From Opisthocomus hoazin (taxonomy: Eukaryota > Chordata > Aves > Opisthocomiformes > Opisthocomidae): a DNA stretch of 64,000 bases. The DNA is taken from positions 6,822,992-6,886,991 of the forward strand of contig NC_134441.1 in NCBI RefSeq assembly GCF_030867145.1, given 5' to 3'. Positions 24,029 to 34,624 of the stretch are shown piece by piece; position 1 is the first letter of the stretch, and each line of letters starts with the position of its first letter. The notes below the pieces were generated by a model that had not been told where the DNA came from, searched no databases, and saw only the letters and a program-made list of their open reading frames with translations. A program made the position numbers and the translations under genes.

Positions 24029-24480
24029 GGTCAGGCTTTGAATGTCTCTGAGGATGGAGACGGCGCGGTCTCTCCGAGCAGCCTGCTCAGTGTCCCACCA
24101 CCCTCACGTTTTTTTTCCTGTGTTCAGATGGAATTTCCTGTATTTTGGTGTGTGCCTGTTGCCTCTTGTCCCATCACTGGGCACCACGAGAAGAGTCTGC
24201 TTCCTTCTTTACATTCTGTAGTCAGATAGTTCTGTGCGTTGATGAGAGCCATCTCCTCTCCAGTCAAAACAGGCCCAGCATTCTCAGTCTCTCATCAAGT
24301 GAGAGATGCTTCAGTACCTTCATCATCTTTGTGGCCCTACACTCAACTTGCTCTTTGTATTTGTTTGCCCCAAACTTGATCCAGTGCTCCAAACGTGGCC
24401 TCACCAGTGCCGAGTAGAGGGGAGGGATCACCTCCCTCAACCTGCTGGCAGAGCTCTTCGTAAGGCTGCCCGGAAGGTCA
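24029..24480 (-). mobile_element. CR1 LINE fragment, antisense, in intron 1
   Basis: Older CR1 piece in reverse orientation. Blocks such as CATCACTGGGCACCACGAGA, CATCATCTTTGTGGCCCT and CACCTCCCTCAACCTGCTGG are the reverse complement of canonical CR1. It lacks the 3' octamer tail. Its right end lies about 23 bp from the start of ENTPD4 exon 2, so it may supply part of the branch-point region for that acceptor. Confidence 0.85.
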
Positions 24481-24503
24481 TCTGTGTTTTCTTTTTAATT
24501 CAG

Positions 24504-24616
24504 GAAGAGCGATGGCTTTGAGAACGGTTGGTGTGCCTTGTCAGTCTGAGGTGACCGGCTGATGTTTGAACACCAGCTGGTCTTTCTCTCTGCTGGTCGT
24601 ATCCCAAAATGGGGAG
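24504..24616 (+). other. ENTPD4: ENTPD4 exon 2: 5' UTR with start codon
   Basis: Acceptor TTCTTTTTAATTCAG ends at 24503 and donor GTAAGA starts at 24617. The start codon ATG is at 24609-24611 in strong context (A at -3, G at +4) and is followed by GGG AG, so residues MGR span the splice junction. The same short MGR-coding segment before the first intron occurs in mammalian ENTPD4. Two upstream ATGs precede it. Confidence 0.85.
24512..24562 (+). CDS. Upstream ORF 1 in ENTPD4 leader (16 aa)
   Basis: ATG at 24512 in good context (G at -3, G at +4) opens a 16-codon frame ending at TGA 24560-24562. Its stop overlaps the ATG of the next upstream ORF (TGATG). It is out of frame with the main coding sequence. 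Any effect on translation is inferred. Confidence 0.5.
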   Translation: MALRTVGVPCQSEVTG

Positions 24617-24966
24617 GTAAGAATCCCAAAGGAACTGTCAAATAAATTGTGATGCCTTTTGAGTGAAGGACAGGGATCTTAATCATTAATTCATAGTTGA
24701 TCATGAATTCAGCGGTGGGAGTAGTGTCTTGACTATGCTTGAGCCAGAGCATGAGCAAAGCAAAGTGAAAAGTTTCATGAAGAATCTGTTTGTCCTTAGC
24801 TTGTTTCAGAATGTGTTGGGCTTCTTTTTGGTAATAAAAAGCCAATTATCCTCTTTGAATTTCAGAATCAGCATCTCATGTTTGCTTCCTGCATCTTGGC
24901 ACTTCAGCATCTCTCCGGTGGGGTGTCCGCGTATCCTCAACACCACTTTGCGCCAGATCGTTGTGA
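24562..24966 (+). CDS. Upstream ORF 2 overlapping the main start (spliced)
   Basis: ATG at 24562 in weak context (C at -3, T at +4). Read through exon 2 (to 24616) and exon 3 (from 24866), it stays open for 51 codons and stops at TGA 24964-24966. It passes over the ENTPD4 ATG in a different frame. A ribosome using it could not start ENTPD4. Confidence 0.4.
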
Positions 24967-27900
24967 TAGGAATACTCGCTGCTGCTGTCTCTCTGCTTTA
25001 CTACTCTCTGGTGGTCATCCGCAATAAGTATGGGCGTGCGTACAGGGACAAAAGACTCCACAGGTGAGAGCTGAAAAGACTTGTGTGGAAAGGAATGAAA
25101 TGTAGTGTTGGTGTGAAAGAGAAAACACTGGCAGGCTGTGTCTGTAAAATACATGAATACTTTTGGTATTTATTCTGGGAATTTGATTCTTATGGGCAGC
25201 GCTTTGCTTTTTTCTTCAACAACAGTACAATAGTGAAAACGGTGTCATTCCTACCGTGGAAACTGTTGTGCTGTCTTGAGTCTGGTGTTGAGAAAAACTT
25301 CCATGTGGAACTTAAATGCCGTGTAGTAATGCCTGGTTTTCTTCTAGATATCTTGCCCGAGTAACTGACACTGAAGCTACAGATACAAACAACCCCAATC
25401 TGAACTACGGAATCGTTGTGGACTGTGGCAGCAGTGGCTCGAGGATTTTTGTGTATTGTTGGCCAAGGCACAATGGTAATCCGCATGATCTGTTGGACAT
25501 CAAACAGATGAGGGACAAAAACAGAAAGCCAGTGGTTATGAAAATTAAACCAGGTACTGGAAAGAAATTAAATTTAGATGTGATTTTCTAGATAGTTCCC
25601 TATTCTAACTGTGCTTTTTCAAACCCCGTATTTAAAATGTCTGGGCAAAGGACACTTGCAAGTTGTCAGCATGGCGCTCCTCCAGATTTCATTTGGTTTG
25701 GTGTGCAGAGCATTGTTCAGCTTTAAAGCTTGAAACGTGACACTGACGGGCAGGAGGAAGAGGTTTGACAAAGACAGTTGCTGGTTCAGTTGTCAGTTAA
25801 CTTGGTTCTGTTTATTTAGTGAATAAATAATTGGCTTTCTGTAAAGCTATTTGAACCAAATTGTATGAATAGGTAATAGATCCAATAGAGGTTTCCCTTT
25901 AATGTTTGAAGGATGAAGTGTTAGATTCATTCTTACTTTCTTATTGCTGTAGTTGACTTCCTGGGTTTGGCTTTGGGTTGTTTGTTTCTCCTTTGTGTGT
26001 TGGGTATTTCCTGCGAAATCTTGATAACCAAAGCTGGAGTTGCTTCACGTTCGTATTTATTTGTTTCTCTAGGCATTTCAGAGTTTGCCAGCTCTCCCGA
26101 GAAGGTCAGTGATTATATTTCTCCACTTCTGAGCTTTGCTGCTGAACATGTGCCACGGGCAAAACACAAAGAGACTCCTCTTTATATTCTGTGTACTGCA
26201 GGAATGAGGATTCTGCCAGAAAGGTTGTTGGCTGTCTTATTTTTAGCGTTTAGAATAGCGATCCTGGTGTGCCTGACTATTTTTAACTGTTCAAAATGTA
26301 ATTTTGCAGCCAGCAGAAGGCAATACTTGAAGATCTGCTCACCGATATTCCTGTGCATTTTGATTTTCTGTTTTCGGACTCGCATGCAGAGGTGATTTCA
26401 GGGAAACAGGAAGGTAGGTGAACATTGGGAAAATAGTATTTCAAATGTCCATTACTTTCATGGTGTGACTTGGATAATTGGGTTTTGTTGCTTTTTAAAA
26501 TTCTGGTTTGATTGAGAGACCATATTCCTCAGTGGCAACATATGGAGTGTGGAGATGATCATCTGCTGTGATCTTCTAACTTGTCTAAATGTTTTCTGAT
26601 TAGCAGTGAAAATAACTGATCTGTGTTTAGCGGGAATTTTAGTCCATTTTCTCTGGCTTTGGGAAGGGAGGGGTAAGGGTAAGGCACAACCTTCTTGATG
26701 GAAGAAACTTTGTAGGGAAAAATGGTTTCTGAAGGAGGGACGTTTTGATGTGGTTAGCTCACGAGAGGCTTCAAATCATCTTAAAAGCGAACGTGCTTAC
26801 TTTTTCTGAAGTCTACGCATCAGACTGTCTTTAATACATTGAATTAGGATTATTTTCACAGGCTTGACTTGGGAGTAGTGAAAATAACTTGTCAGGAATG
26901 TTTAACTTCTAAGTATTTTATGTGATAAAATATGAGCAGTGATATATCTTAACTCATATGCAAAAACTCCCTCTTTATTTTTAAGAGGATACGTGCCAGA
27001 TATGCCTGAAATATGTTTTCTTATGTGTGTAGGAGTGTATGCATGGATTGGCATCAATTTTGTGCTCGGAAGATTTGAACATACAGATGACGGTAAGTGT
27101 CTTAACTGTGAGTTGCGTTTTAGGAAGGACTTCAAGTACATTCCTGTGCTTTGACTGTTGATCGTACGTTTTTAGACAGAGATGTTAGTGAATAGTGCAT
27201 GTGCAGATGCTGATGTTGGTTTAATTTGTGTGTGAAATTTCAACGATCTGCATTGCTACAAAAAAATAAGTCAACTAGAAGTAGTGTAATGCCGCTTTAG
27301 GCCCACCCTAGTTGTATTTCTCAATGCCTTTTCGTTGTTTTATCCAGAGGATGAAGCAATTGTGGAGGTTCATGTCCCAGGCAGTGAAAACAAAGAGGCC
27401 ATCTTTCGTAAGAGGACAGTGGGTATTCTTGACATGGGCGGAGTGTCGACTCAGATAGCATACGAAGTCCCTAAAACTGTAAGCTTTGCCTCTTCGCAGC
27501 AGGTTATTATCTGTGCAATTTTCTTCTTTTCCTTTTGGTTTATTTTAATGCATATTTGTTGGTTTTGTTTTCTTTGTTCTGAGTCCTATTGTTCGTTATA
27601 TCACATTCCAAAACCAAGGCATGAGCAGATGGCAAATGAAAGTCCTTCATCAGCTAAGCAGTTCATTTGTATTTTGTTCATTCAAACGTTTATTTCAATT
27701 AGTATAATTTGCCACTAATTTTTAAGTGTAAGTGGACATGCGGACGTGCATTCTTGGAGTGTGTGTATGTATGTATATACAATTTTTAAATTTGTTATAC
27801 TTAAGAGACTATGCTGCAGTTTAGAAACCAAAAGTTGTGTGGTGATTCTTATGTAAGAACTGACGCAAGATATGGTTTTTTCCTTTGAGCTGGGTTGCTA

Positions 27901-30900
27901 GAAACTGAACTAATAGGACATGGGAGTAACAGTACAGTTTGTTTAAATATCACCTATGTCTTCAGCACAGTTCATCTGTGGTAGGAAGCAAATTTCTTTG
28001 TTACAAGTCTTAAATGGAACATAAATTGCTCTTGACTTGAACCCACTGAGTTCTAGAGTAATTCTTTAATTTTTGAGGTTGGGTAACCTCCCATTAACTT
28101 CATTGAGAAATTATCTCAAGTAAGAATAGCATAAAAGCCCTATGTTTTGACTCTGGATGCTCTGTTACAATGTATGTATTTATTTTTGAAATCTTCCTGT
28201 CAAAGGATGTCAAAGGATGGGCTGTCATTATTACAGGTTTTAGTAACTACGCTGCCTTTCAGACAGATGGTGCAACAAATAGTTTGGGCTCTTCAACAAA
28301 AGCATGAGTGTTTAGATTCAGAGCCGATTACCCCAGTCGGATATGAGTTGGAAGAGTAGCAGACAATTGATGATGGCTGTTGCATGGCTCTATTTGAACA
28401 TAAGCTGATCTAAAACAGGTATTCGGGTTGTGGAACCTGTCCTGATTCCCAGACAGAGAATGACAAGACAGTCAAACAACTGACTGTGATGCTTACAGTG
28501 CTGTGTTTCATTTACAACATCAGCCATGTAACATGCTGCATTTCTGAGCACATTCAACGTGAAGTGCTGCCGCTACACATCCCTTAAATATCTGAAAAGC
28601 TACTGCAAGTGGCTGATGTGTGGTATGTGAGGAGAGCCGAGTGACTGACAGATCTCCTGAAGAGCCTGAGAACTCCAGATGGGAACGTGAAGAACAGCTC
28701 TGCTGGACAGACCATAAATCTACCCAGCCTAGTAGTCAGTAGTAGGGGCACTCGCTCGCAGTGGTAGCACGGAGACGAATAGCCACAGCACATAGTTTTT
28801 AACAGGAGAAGATACTTCAGGATCCGTAGTCGCAGTTCCTGGCCTTGACAGTTCATTGAGTATCAGTAGTGATAATGCAGTTCTCTGCAGTCGATATGCT
28901 TTGTTCTCCCTATGAAGTAGAAGGCAACGTGGACCTGTGAAAAGCGAAACAGATGGGTAAAGAGTGAAGTTTAAAGATGGCAAGGGTGCCCTGTTGTCCA
29001 AAGAACTCGCCTTTAGGTTCTGGTTCATATTGTTTATACCTGGTCTTGGTGCTTGTGTTCCTACAGGAGGAAGTAGCGAAAAATTTACTTGCAGAATTCA
29101 ACTTGGGCTGTGATGCTCATCAGACTGAGCACGTGTATAGAGTCTATGTTGCAACGTTCCTTGGCTTTGGAGGAAATGCAGCACGCCAGAGATATGAAGA
29201 CAGCCTGTTTACCAGTACAGTGCTTAAAAACAGGTAGCTGGCTGCAGTTGCTTGGGGACACGGGTCCTGTGCATCGCTAGGCTCAGTAACCCCTTAACTT
29301 GACTATAATAATATATAATAGTAATATATAATAAAGTATCCTGACATAAAACTTTACTAGAGCGTGCTGCATGCAATGCTGAAGTTGCTTTAAATGAGGA
29401 TGCTTTGTTTTGATGTTGTATTTCAGAGCTTGATGTTTCTGACGGGCAGCTGTTACTGTGCTTGCTCTCTTACACAGGCTGCTGGGCAAGCAGACTGGCG
29501 TAACTTCTGATTCGCCCTACCTGGATCCTTGCCTGCCCCTGGATGCTCAAGATGAGATCCAGCAGAAGGGACAGATCATGTATTTGCGGGGAACAGGAGA
29601 TTTTAATCTGTGTCGTGAAATGATTCAGCCGTTCATGAATAAGACTAATGAAACGCAGACATCTCTTAATGGTGTCTATCAGCCTGCTGTGCACTTTCAG
29701 AACAGTGAATTCTATGGTTTCTCAGAGTTCTACTACTGCACCGAGGATGTCTTACGCATGGGAGGGGATTACAATGCTGCTAAATTTACTAAAGCTGCAA
29801 AGGTAAAGTGTGCTCAAGAAACTACTTCTAATTCAGACCAGCTTCTCTCAAGAAGCATTTTGTTCTGAAAGTCTTGCAACAAAACTCTTCCTTTTAAAGA
29901 TCCAAAATCCTTTTACCCTGCAATCAACTTTTACAGGACATCTCTTTTCCTCATTGGGTTTTCTTTTAGAATACTTGTTTTAAGGCACAATAGTAAAAAG
30001 GAGTCTAGAGGGAACAGGACTCCTGGTAAAGTAAGGCTACAGCATAAAGTAGAGGAATGTGACCTGCTTTGTCAATGCCCTAAAAATGGGTTGTCTAGTT
30101 TTCATCTCCAAGTACATGACTAAAGAGTTTAAGTGCTACCGAATACTAATTTAACCACAAATGCCAAGTGTGGATCAAAATGTTATTGAAAATACCATGA
30201 AATTTATGGTCTGACTTAATAGCAGTGTAAGGGAAGCCATTATTTTTGTTTTCTAGCTTTCAGTATTTACAGAACATCTTATCTGGTGGCATTTTTTTTT
30301 CTTCTCAAGGCAGAAGCAATGTTGAAGTCTTTCCCTTTTTTTTAATTTTTTTTCTTGAAGGATTATTGTGCCACTAAGTGGTCTGTCCTGCGGGAACGTT
30401 TTGACCGTGGTCTTTATGCATCACATGCTGATCTCCACAGACTGAAGTAAGTATTTGTGTTTGTACAGCAAACTCGTTCATGCAGAGTTGCCAGGGAGAG
30501 GTCATGTCCAAATGATCCATTTAATGAAGTCGTTGAAAGTGTGAATATAACCTTAAATATTGCATCAGCCATAAAAAAGTACTGATAATTATGTGTCTAA
30601 GTGTGCTCCCCAATCCTCTGGGACTCTGTGACTGCTGTCCTGACCTTATGCCACTCTTTCTTACAGGTACCAGTGTTTTAAGTCTGCCTGGATGTATGAA
30701 GTGTTTCACAGTGGCTTCTCTTTTCCTGTGAGTTACAGCAGTTTGAAAACAGCTCTGCAGGTTTATGATAAAGAGGTGCAATGGACCTTGGGAGCCATTC
30801 TTTACCGAACACGGTTTTTACCTTTAAGGTACCAGTTGTTTTCTCAGATATCCGCAAAGAGGGTTTGGGTGGAAGGTGGGGGGATTTTTGTGAAGGGGAG

Positions 30901-31341
30901 AAGTAGGTGATAGCAAAGCAGCGACAGGCAGGGGGAGACAAGGTGGTGTTTCTAGTGCATTGTATATAACCTCAGTGTGTATTTCGGGTAGCTCAAGTGA
31001 CGCTTTACAAAGACTATTCTACTAAAATGGGCTCTGTTTCCTGTGGTAGAGAGAGTTTGGCAGCAAAGTTTGATTTGCAGCTGATGTCTGTTATCCCTTT
31101 GATCCTTTTCAGAGACATCCAGCAAGAAAACTTCCGTGGAAGTCACTCCCACTGGAGGAGCTTCTCCTTTGTTTACAATCACTATTTGTTTTTTGTCTGT
31201 TTTCTGATTGTGCTGCTCTCCATCCTGCTTTACCTTCTGAGGCTCCGACGGATCCACAGGCGAATGTTGCGTAACAGCTCATCTACTTCCCTATGGATTG
31301 AGGAAGGCCTCCCGCCACAGAAGATCGCAGGACCCTTATGA
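24609..31341 (+). CDS. ENTPD4: Ectonucleoside triphosphate diphosphohydrolase 4 (UDPase, LALP70)
   Basis: Complete spliced gene. Coding segments: 24609-24616, 24866-25063, 25348-25553, 26073-26223, 26310-26413, 27033-27092, 27348-27502, 29067-29233, 29478-29802, 30361-30446, 30667-30828 and 31113-31341. They total 1,851 nt, giving 616 residues plus stop, the same length as human ENTPD4, with GT-AG at every junction and phase kept throughout. The family is a Golgi/lysosomal GDA1/CD39 nucleotidase that hydrolyses nucleoside di- and triphosphates, notably UDP produced in glycosylation. Visible hallmarks: N-terminal membrane segment about 34-54, ACR1 DCGSSGSR at 94-101, ACR2 LCTAGMR at 177-183, ACR3 with the expected catalytic Glu222, ACR4 GILDMGGVSTQ at 268-278, ACR5-like FSEFYYC at 431-437 and a C-terminal membrane segment about 563-583. 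ENTPD7 is the nearest alternative, but residue-level similarity favours ENTPD4. I see no disruption. Confidence 0.97.
24866..25063 (+). CDS. ENTPD4: ENTPD4 coding exon: N-terminal membrane anchor
   Basis: Acceptor TTTGAATTTCAG ends at 24865 and donor GTGAGA starts at 25064. Encodes residues 3-69: a short lumen-excluded N-terminus, the hydrophobic segment around IVVIGILAAAVSLLYYSLVV (34-53) and a basic RNKYGRAYRDKR stretch after it. This is the signal anchor that keeps the enzyme in Golgi or lysosomal membranes. Confidence 0.95.
25348..25553 (+). CDS. ENTPD4: ENTPD4 coding exon: ACR1
   Basis: Acceptor TTTTCTTCTAG ends at 25347; donor GTACTG starts at 25554. Encodes residues 69-138. It holds apyrase-conserved region 1, GIVVDCGSSGSR (90-101), the phosphate-binding loop of the actin/hsp70-like fold. 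Confidence 0.97.
26073..26223 (+). CDS. ENTPD4: ENTPD4 coding exon: ACR2
   Basis: Acceptor TTTCTCTAG ends at 26072; donor GTTGTT at 26224 lacks the usual A or G at +3. Encodes residues 138-188, including ACR2 (LYILCTAGMRILPE, 174-187). The following intron is only 86 nt. Confidence 0.95.
26310..26413 (+). CDS. ENTPD4: ENTPD4 coding exon: catalytic glutamate
   Basis: Acceptor ATTTTGCAG ends at 26309; donor GTAGGT starts at 26414. Encodes residues 188-223 and ends in GKQEG, where Glu222 sits at the position of the general base of NTPDase ACR3. The rest of ACR3 is in the next exon. Confidence 0.95.
27033..27092 (+). CDS. ENTPD4: ENTPD4 coding exon: second half of ACR3
   Basis: Acceptor GTGTGTAG ends at 27032; donor GTAAGT starts at 27093. 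This 60-nt exon encodes residues 223-243 (GVYAWIGINFVLGRF and an acidic tail). It completes ACR3. Confidence 0.95.
27348..27502 (+). CDS. ENTPD4: ENTPD4 coding exon: ACR4, alternative 3' edge
   Basis: Acceptor TTTATCCAG ends at 27347. Encodes residues 243-294 with ACR4 (GILDMGGVSTQ, 268-278), the second phosphate-binding loop. Using the distal donor CAG|GTTATT (27503) includes the peptide VSFASSQQ. An internal donor ACT|GTAAGC at 27479 would shorten the exon by exactly 24 nt and keep phase. Confidence 0.95.
27479..27484 (+). promoter_or_regulatory. ENTPD4: Alternative in-frame splice donor in exon 8
   Basis: GTAAGC at 27479 follows ACT and matches the donor consensus better than the distal site GTTATT at 27503. 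Its use drops residues 287-294 (VSFASSQQ). Mammalian ENTPD4 is known to be expressed as two isoforms differing by this octapeptide, so I infer the same choice here. Confidence 0.7.
29067..29233 (+). CDS. ENTPD4: ENTPD4 coding exon: residues 295-350
   Basis: Acceptor GTGTTCCTACAG ends at 29066; donor GTAGCT starts at 29234. Encodes the conserved EEVAKNLLAEFNLGCD start and the YVATFLGFGGNAARQRYED block. It follows the gene's second longest intron (1,564 nt), in which I see no other exon. Confidence 0.95.
29478..29802 (+). CDS. ENTPD4: ENTPD4 coding exon: glycosylation sites and ACR5
   Basis: Acceptor CTCTTACACAG ends at 29477; donor GTAAAG starts at 29803. The largest coding exon (325 nt), residues 350-458. 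It has two adjacent N-glycosylation sequons at N404 and N407, consistent with a lumenal domain, and the ACR5-like FSEFYYC (431-437). Confidence 0.96.
30361..30446 (+). CDS. ENTPD4: ENTPD4 coding exon: residues 459-487
   Basis: Acceptor is a long T-rich tract ending TTGAAG (30360); donor GTAAGT starts at 30447. Encodes DYCATKWSVLRERF and the ASHADLHRLK segment. Confidence 0.94.
30667..30828 (+). CDS. ENTPD4: ENTPD4 coding exon: residues 487-541
   Basis: Acceptor TTTCTTACAG ends at 30666; donor GTACCA starts at 30829. Encodes the YQCFKSAW block and the conserved DKEVQWTLGAILYRTRFLPL segment near the end of the lumenal domain. Confidence 0.95.
31113..31341 (+). CDS. ENTPD4: ENTPD4 terminal coding exon: C-terminal anchor
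   Basis: Acceptor GATCCTTTTCAG ends at 31112; stop TGA at 31339-31341. Encodes residues 541-616: the lumenal end, a hydrophobic segment of about 21 residues (563-583), a basic RLRRIHRR stop-transfer stretch and a short cytosolic tail. Confidence 0.96.
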
Positions 31342-32860
31342 GATGCTGCGATGGAGAGCTTTTCTTGGACTTGCTACACAAAAAGCCATTTTTGCCTCAG
31401 GGTTCCTCCTTTTTGTCCCTTTAAACCATTGAAGAAGCAGATTGCCTAGAGTGTGTAATGCAGCTGGGCTTTGGAAACATGGGAAAATGGGGTCGACTTG
31501 GCTTAGTCTCATTAGACAATATTTGCCAAAAATTACTTTTTTTTAATATTGCACTTTTGTGTGTAATGGGACGAGCAAAGACTCGCCAGTAAATGAGTAG
31601 CAGCAGCTGAAGCTGTGTATGGTAAGAGAATGAGTGTGGATTCTCATCCTGTGGGTGAGTGTCAAATACTGTGAGCTAGGATCAATGAGGACCGGTTTTC
31701 TTTTCTTTTCCAGATTCCAGGATGGATATCGTTTGACTTGTTAATTCTGAGTCTCCTCAGTCAAATAAAAGGAAGTGCAGATTTTTCAAAAGCAGTAAGG
31801 AAACAACCTTTTAGAACAGCTTATCTGATTTTTATGTTCTGGAATAAGTACTGTGACGGAGAAGAAAAGTCTGTTGCACCCAATGTTGTGCTTCCACAAA
31901 ACTGCTTCAATCGGTTTTGTTTATTTGTGACAGTTTCCCCTTTTGACTCGGAAGCGATGTCCTCACAGTGGCAAAAGCTGCTACTTTTTAATCCTTTATT
32001 TCGCAGAGATCTCCCTGAAACTCCGTTGAGGGGAAGAGAACTGGAATATGCCTAGGCTTTAGTTTCTGCTAGAGTAGACATGCACAGTGTCTCTTGTTTG
32101 GTTTTCAGTACTCTGATTTGTTAATTTATATTTTATTTAAAACTGTTAATTTTACTTGAAAGTAAATTTGTCAATGATTAAAAGTGGGATTTGTATGAAC
32201 TTTTGGTGTACGGATGTTTTATTGCAGTGTATCACTCGTTCTCACCGTTTGCATCCAACTGGCAAAACTTTCTTCTCTTCTGCTAGGTGTGAAGGTGCTG
32301 GCAGATTGGATGCTGGATTCAGGGCTGGAGAACGAGACGGGTTGACACCGTTTCTGTCAGGCTTAAGGTGCAGTTTATTCATCTGAAAAATCAAGTTACT
32401 AGGACCTGTTTTACTGTCTCCTTTCAACATACTTGCTCTTGCCTTTGACTGTAGAGGGAACTTAGGCTCAAGCTGCTGAACCGCAGCTAAATCTGTGTGC
32501 TAAAGGTCCTGCTCCTTCCACCCCGCGCCTGGTGGAGGGCTGGGTTGCAGTCATAAGAACTGACTGGATGGGTGGTGGAATATTGAAAGGATGACAGAAT
32601 CTTTAACTGAATGTTCAGAGATAACAAATTGAGTCTTCCTACTTACAGAGGACTTCTTTTGTACGTGATGACTCTGAGCACTTCACCGGCAGAGGGTCTG
32701 GCTTCCGTTTTGCTATTTCGTGAGCACCATGTGAGTGAATGCTCAGATAATATAATACATCTCTCGCTTCTGGTGGCTGGAACCGTGGCACAGCTTCTTG
32801 CACTGGGAGGGGGATAACAATTAATGGTAGACTGACACAGTTGTTTGGATCAGTGGTGGG
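31342..32860 (+). other. ENTPD4: ENTPD4 3' UTR and downstream flank
   Basis: Unique A/T-rich sequence after the stop codon with no long plausible coding frame. Candidate polyadenylation signals are AATAAA at 31764-31769 and the variant ATTAAA at 32177-32182. The sequence runs directly into the second minisatellite. The real cleavage site cannot be chosen from sequence alone. Confidence 0.6.
31764..31769 (+). promoter_or_regulatory. ENTPD4: Candidate polyadenylation signal AATAAA
   Basis: Only canonical AATAAA noticed between the stop codon and the downstream array, 423 nt after the stop. A variant ATTAAA lies at 32177. Confidence 0.45.
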
Positions 32861-33456
32861 GTAGAGGCCAGAAAAAAAAAGGCCGGAGAGGGGTGGGAGG
32901 CTGTCGAGGGGTGGGAGGCCGTCGAGCGGTGGGAGGCCAGAGGGTGGGTACAGGCCAGGAAAAAGGCCGGAGAGGGGTGGGAGGCTGGAAGGAGGGTAGA
33001 GACCAGAAAAAAGGAGGCCGGAGAGGGGTGGGAGGCTGTCGAGGGGTGGGAGGCTGGAAGGCGGGTAGAGACCAGAAAAAAGGAGGCCGGAGAGGGGTGG
33101 GAGGCTGTCGAGGAGTGGGAGGCCGGAGGGCGGGTAGAGGCCAGAAAAAAGGAGGCCGTCGAGGGGTGGGAGGCCAGAGGGCGGGTAGAGGCCAGGAAAA
33201 AGGAGGCCGGGGAGGGGTGGGAGGCTGTCGAGGGGTGGGAGGCCGGAGGGTGGGTATAGGCCAGGAAAAAGCAGGCCGGAAAGGGGTGGGAGGCCAGAAG
33301 GAGGGTAGAGGCCAGAAAAAAGGAGGATCGGGAGGAGTGGGAGGCTGTCGAGTGGTGGGACGCCAGAGGGCGGGTAGAGGCCAGAAAAAAGGGGACCGGA
33401 GAGGTGTGGGAGACTGGAACGAGGATAGAGGCCAGAAAAACTGAGGCCAGAGAGGG

Positions 33457-34624
33457 GTGGGAGGCTGTCGAGGGGTGGGAGGCCAGAAAAAAGGAGGCCG
33501 GAGAGGGGTGGTAGGCTGTCGAGGGGTTGGAGGCCGGAAGGAGGGTAGAGGCCAGAAAAAAGGAGGCCGTCGAGGGGTGGGAGGCTGTCGACGGGTGGGA
33601 GGCCGGAAGGAGGGTAGAGGCCAGGAAAAAGGAGGCCGTCGAGGGGTGGGAGGCTGGAAGGAGGGTAGAGGCCAGAAAAATTGAGGCCAGAGAGGGGTGG
33701 GAGGCTGTCGAGGGGTGGGAGGCTGGAAGGAGGGTAGAGGCCAGGAAAAAGGAGGCCGGAGAGGAGTGGGAGGCTGTCGAGGGGTGGGAGGCCGGAGGGT
33801 GGGTAGAGGCCAGAAAAAAAGAGGCCGGAGAGGGGTGGGAGGCTGTCGAGGGGTGGGAGGCCAGAGGGTGGGTAGAGGCCAGAAAAAAGGAGGCCGGAGA
33901 GGGGTGGGAGGCTGTCGAGGGGTGGGAGGCCGGAGGGTGGGTAGAGGCCAGAAAAAAGGAGGCCGGAGAGGGGTGGGAGGCTGTCGAGGGGTGGGAGGCC
34001 GGAAGGAGGGTAGAGGCAGAAAAAAGGAGGCCGGAGAGGGGTGGGAGGCTGTCGAGGGGTGGGAGGCCAGAAAAAAGGAGGCCGGAGAGGGGTGGTAGGC
34101 TGTCGAGGGGTTGGAGGCCGGAAGGAGGGTAGAGGCCAGAAAAAAGGAGGCCGTCGAGGGGTGGGAGGCTGTCGACGGGTGGGAGGCCGGAAGGAGGGTA
34201 GAGGCCAGGAAAAAGGAGGCCGTCGAGGGGTGGGAGGCTGGAAGGAGGGTAGAGGCCAGAAAAATTGAGGCCAGAGAGGGGTGGGAGGCTGTCGAGGGGT
34301 GGGAGGCTGGAAGGAGGGTAGAGGCCAGGAAAAAGGAGGCCGGAGAGGAGTGGGAGGCTGTCGAGGGGTGGGAGGCCGGAGGGTGGGTAGAGGCCAGAAA
34401 AAAAGAGGCCGGAGAGGGGTGGGAGGCTGTCGAGGGGTGGGAGGCCGGAAGAAGGGTAGAGGCTAGGAAAAAGGAGGCCGGAGAGGGGTGGGAGGCTGTC
34501 GAGGGGTGGGAGGCCAGAGGGTGGGTAGAGGCCAGAAAAAAGGAGGCCGGAGAGGGGTGGGAGGCTGTCGAGGGGTGGGAGGCCGGAGGGTGGGTAGAGG
34601 CCAGAAAAAAGGAGGCCGGAGAGG
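33457..34624. repeat. 584-bp higher-order repeat inside the 69-bp array
   Basis: The unit order beginning at 33457 recurs at 34041, a shift of 584 bp. The translated frames of the two copies are identical over 75 residues. After about 34450 the second copy gains an extra unit group, so the copies then slip out of register. Confidence 0.8.

Noticed and set aside
26041-26395. 142-codon frame across ENTPD4 exon 5 as a separate ORF
   Set aside because: It is exon 5 extended into its flanking introns; the splice sites define the true edges.
24609-31341. ENTPD7 or a processed ENTPD4 pseudogene
   Set aside because: The residue pattern, 616-residue length and VSFASSQQ segment fit ENTPD4; introns, intact frame and canonical splice sites exclude a processed copy.
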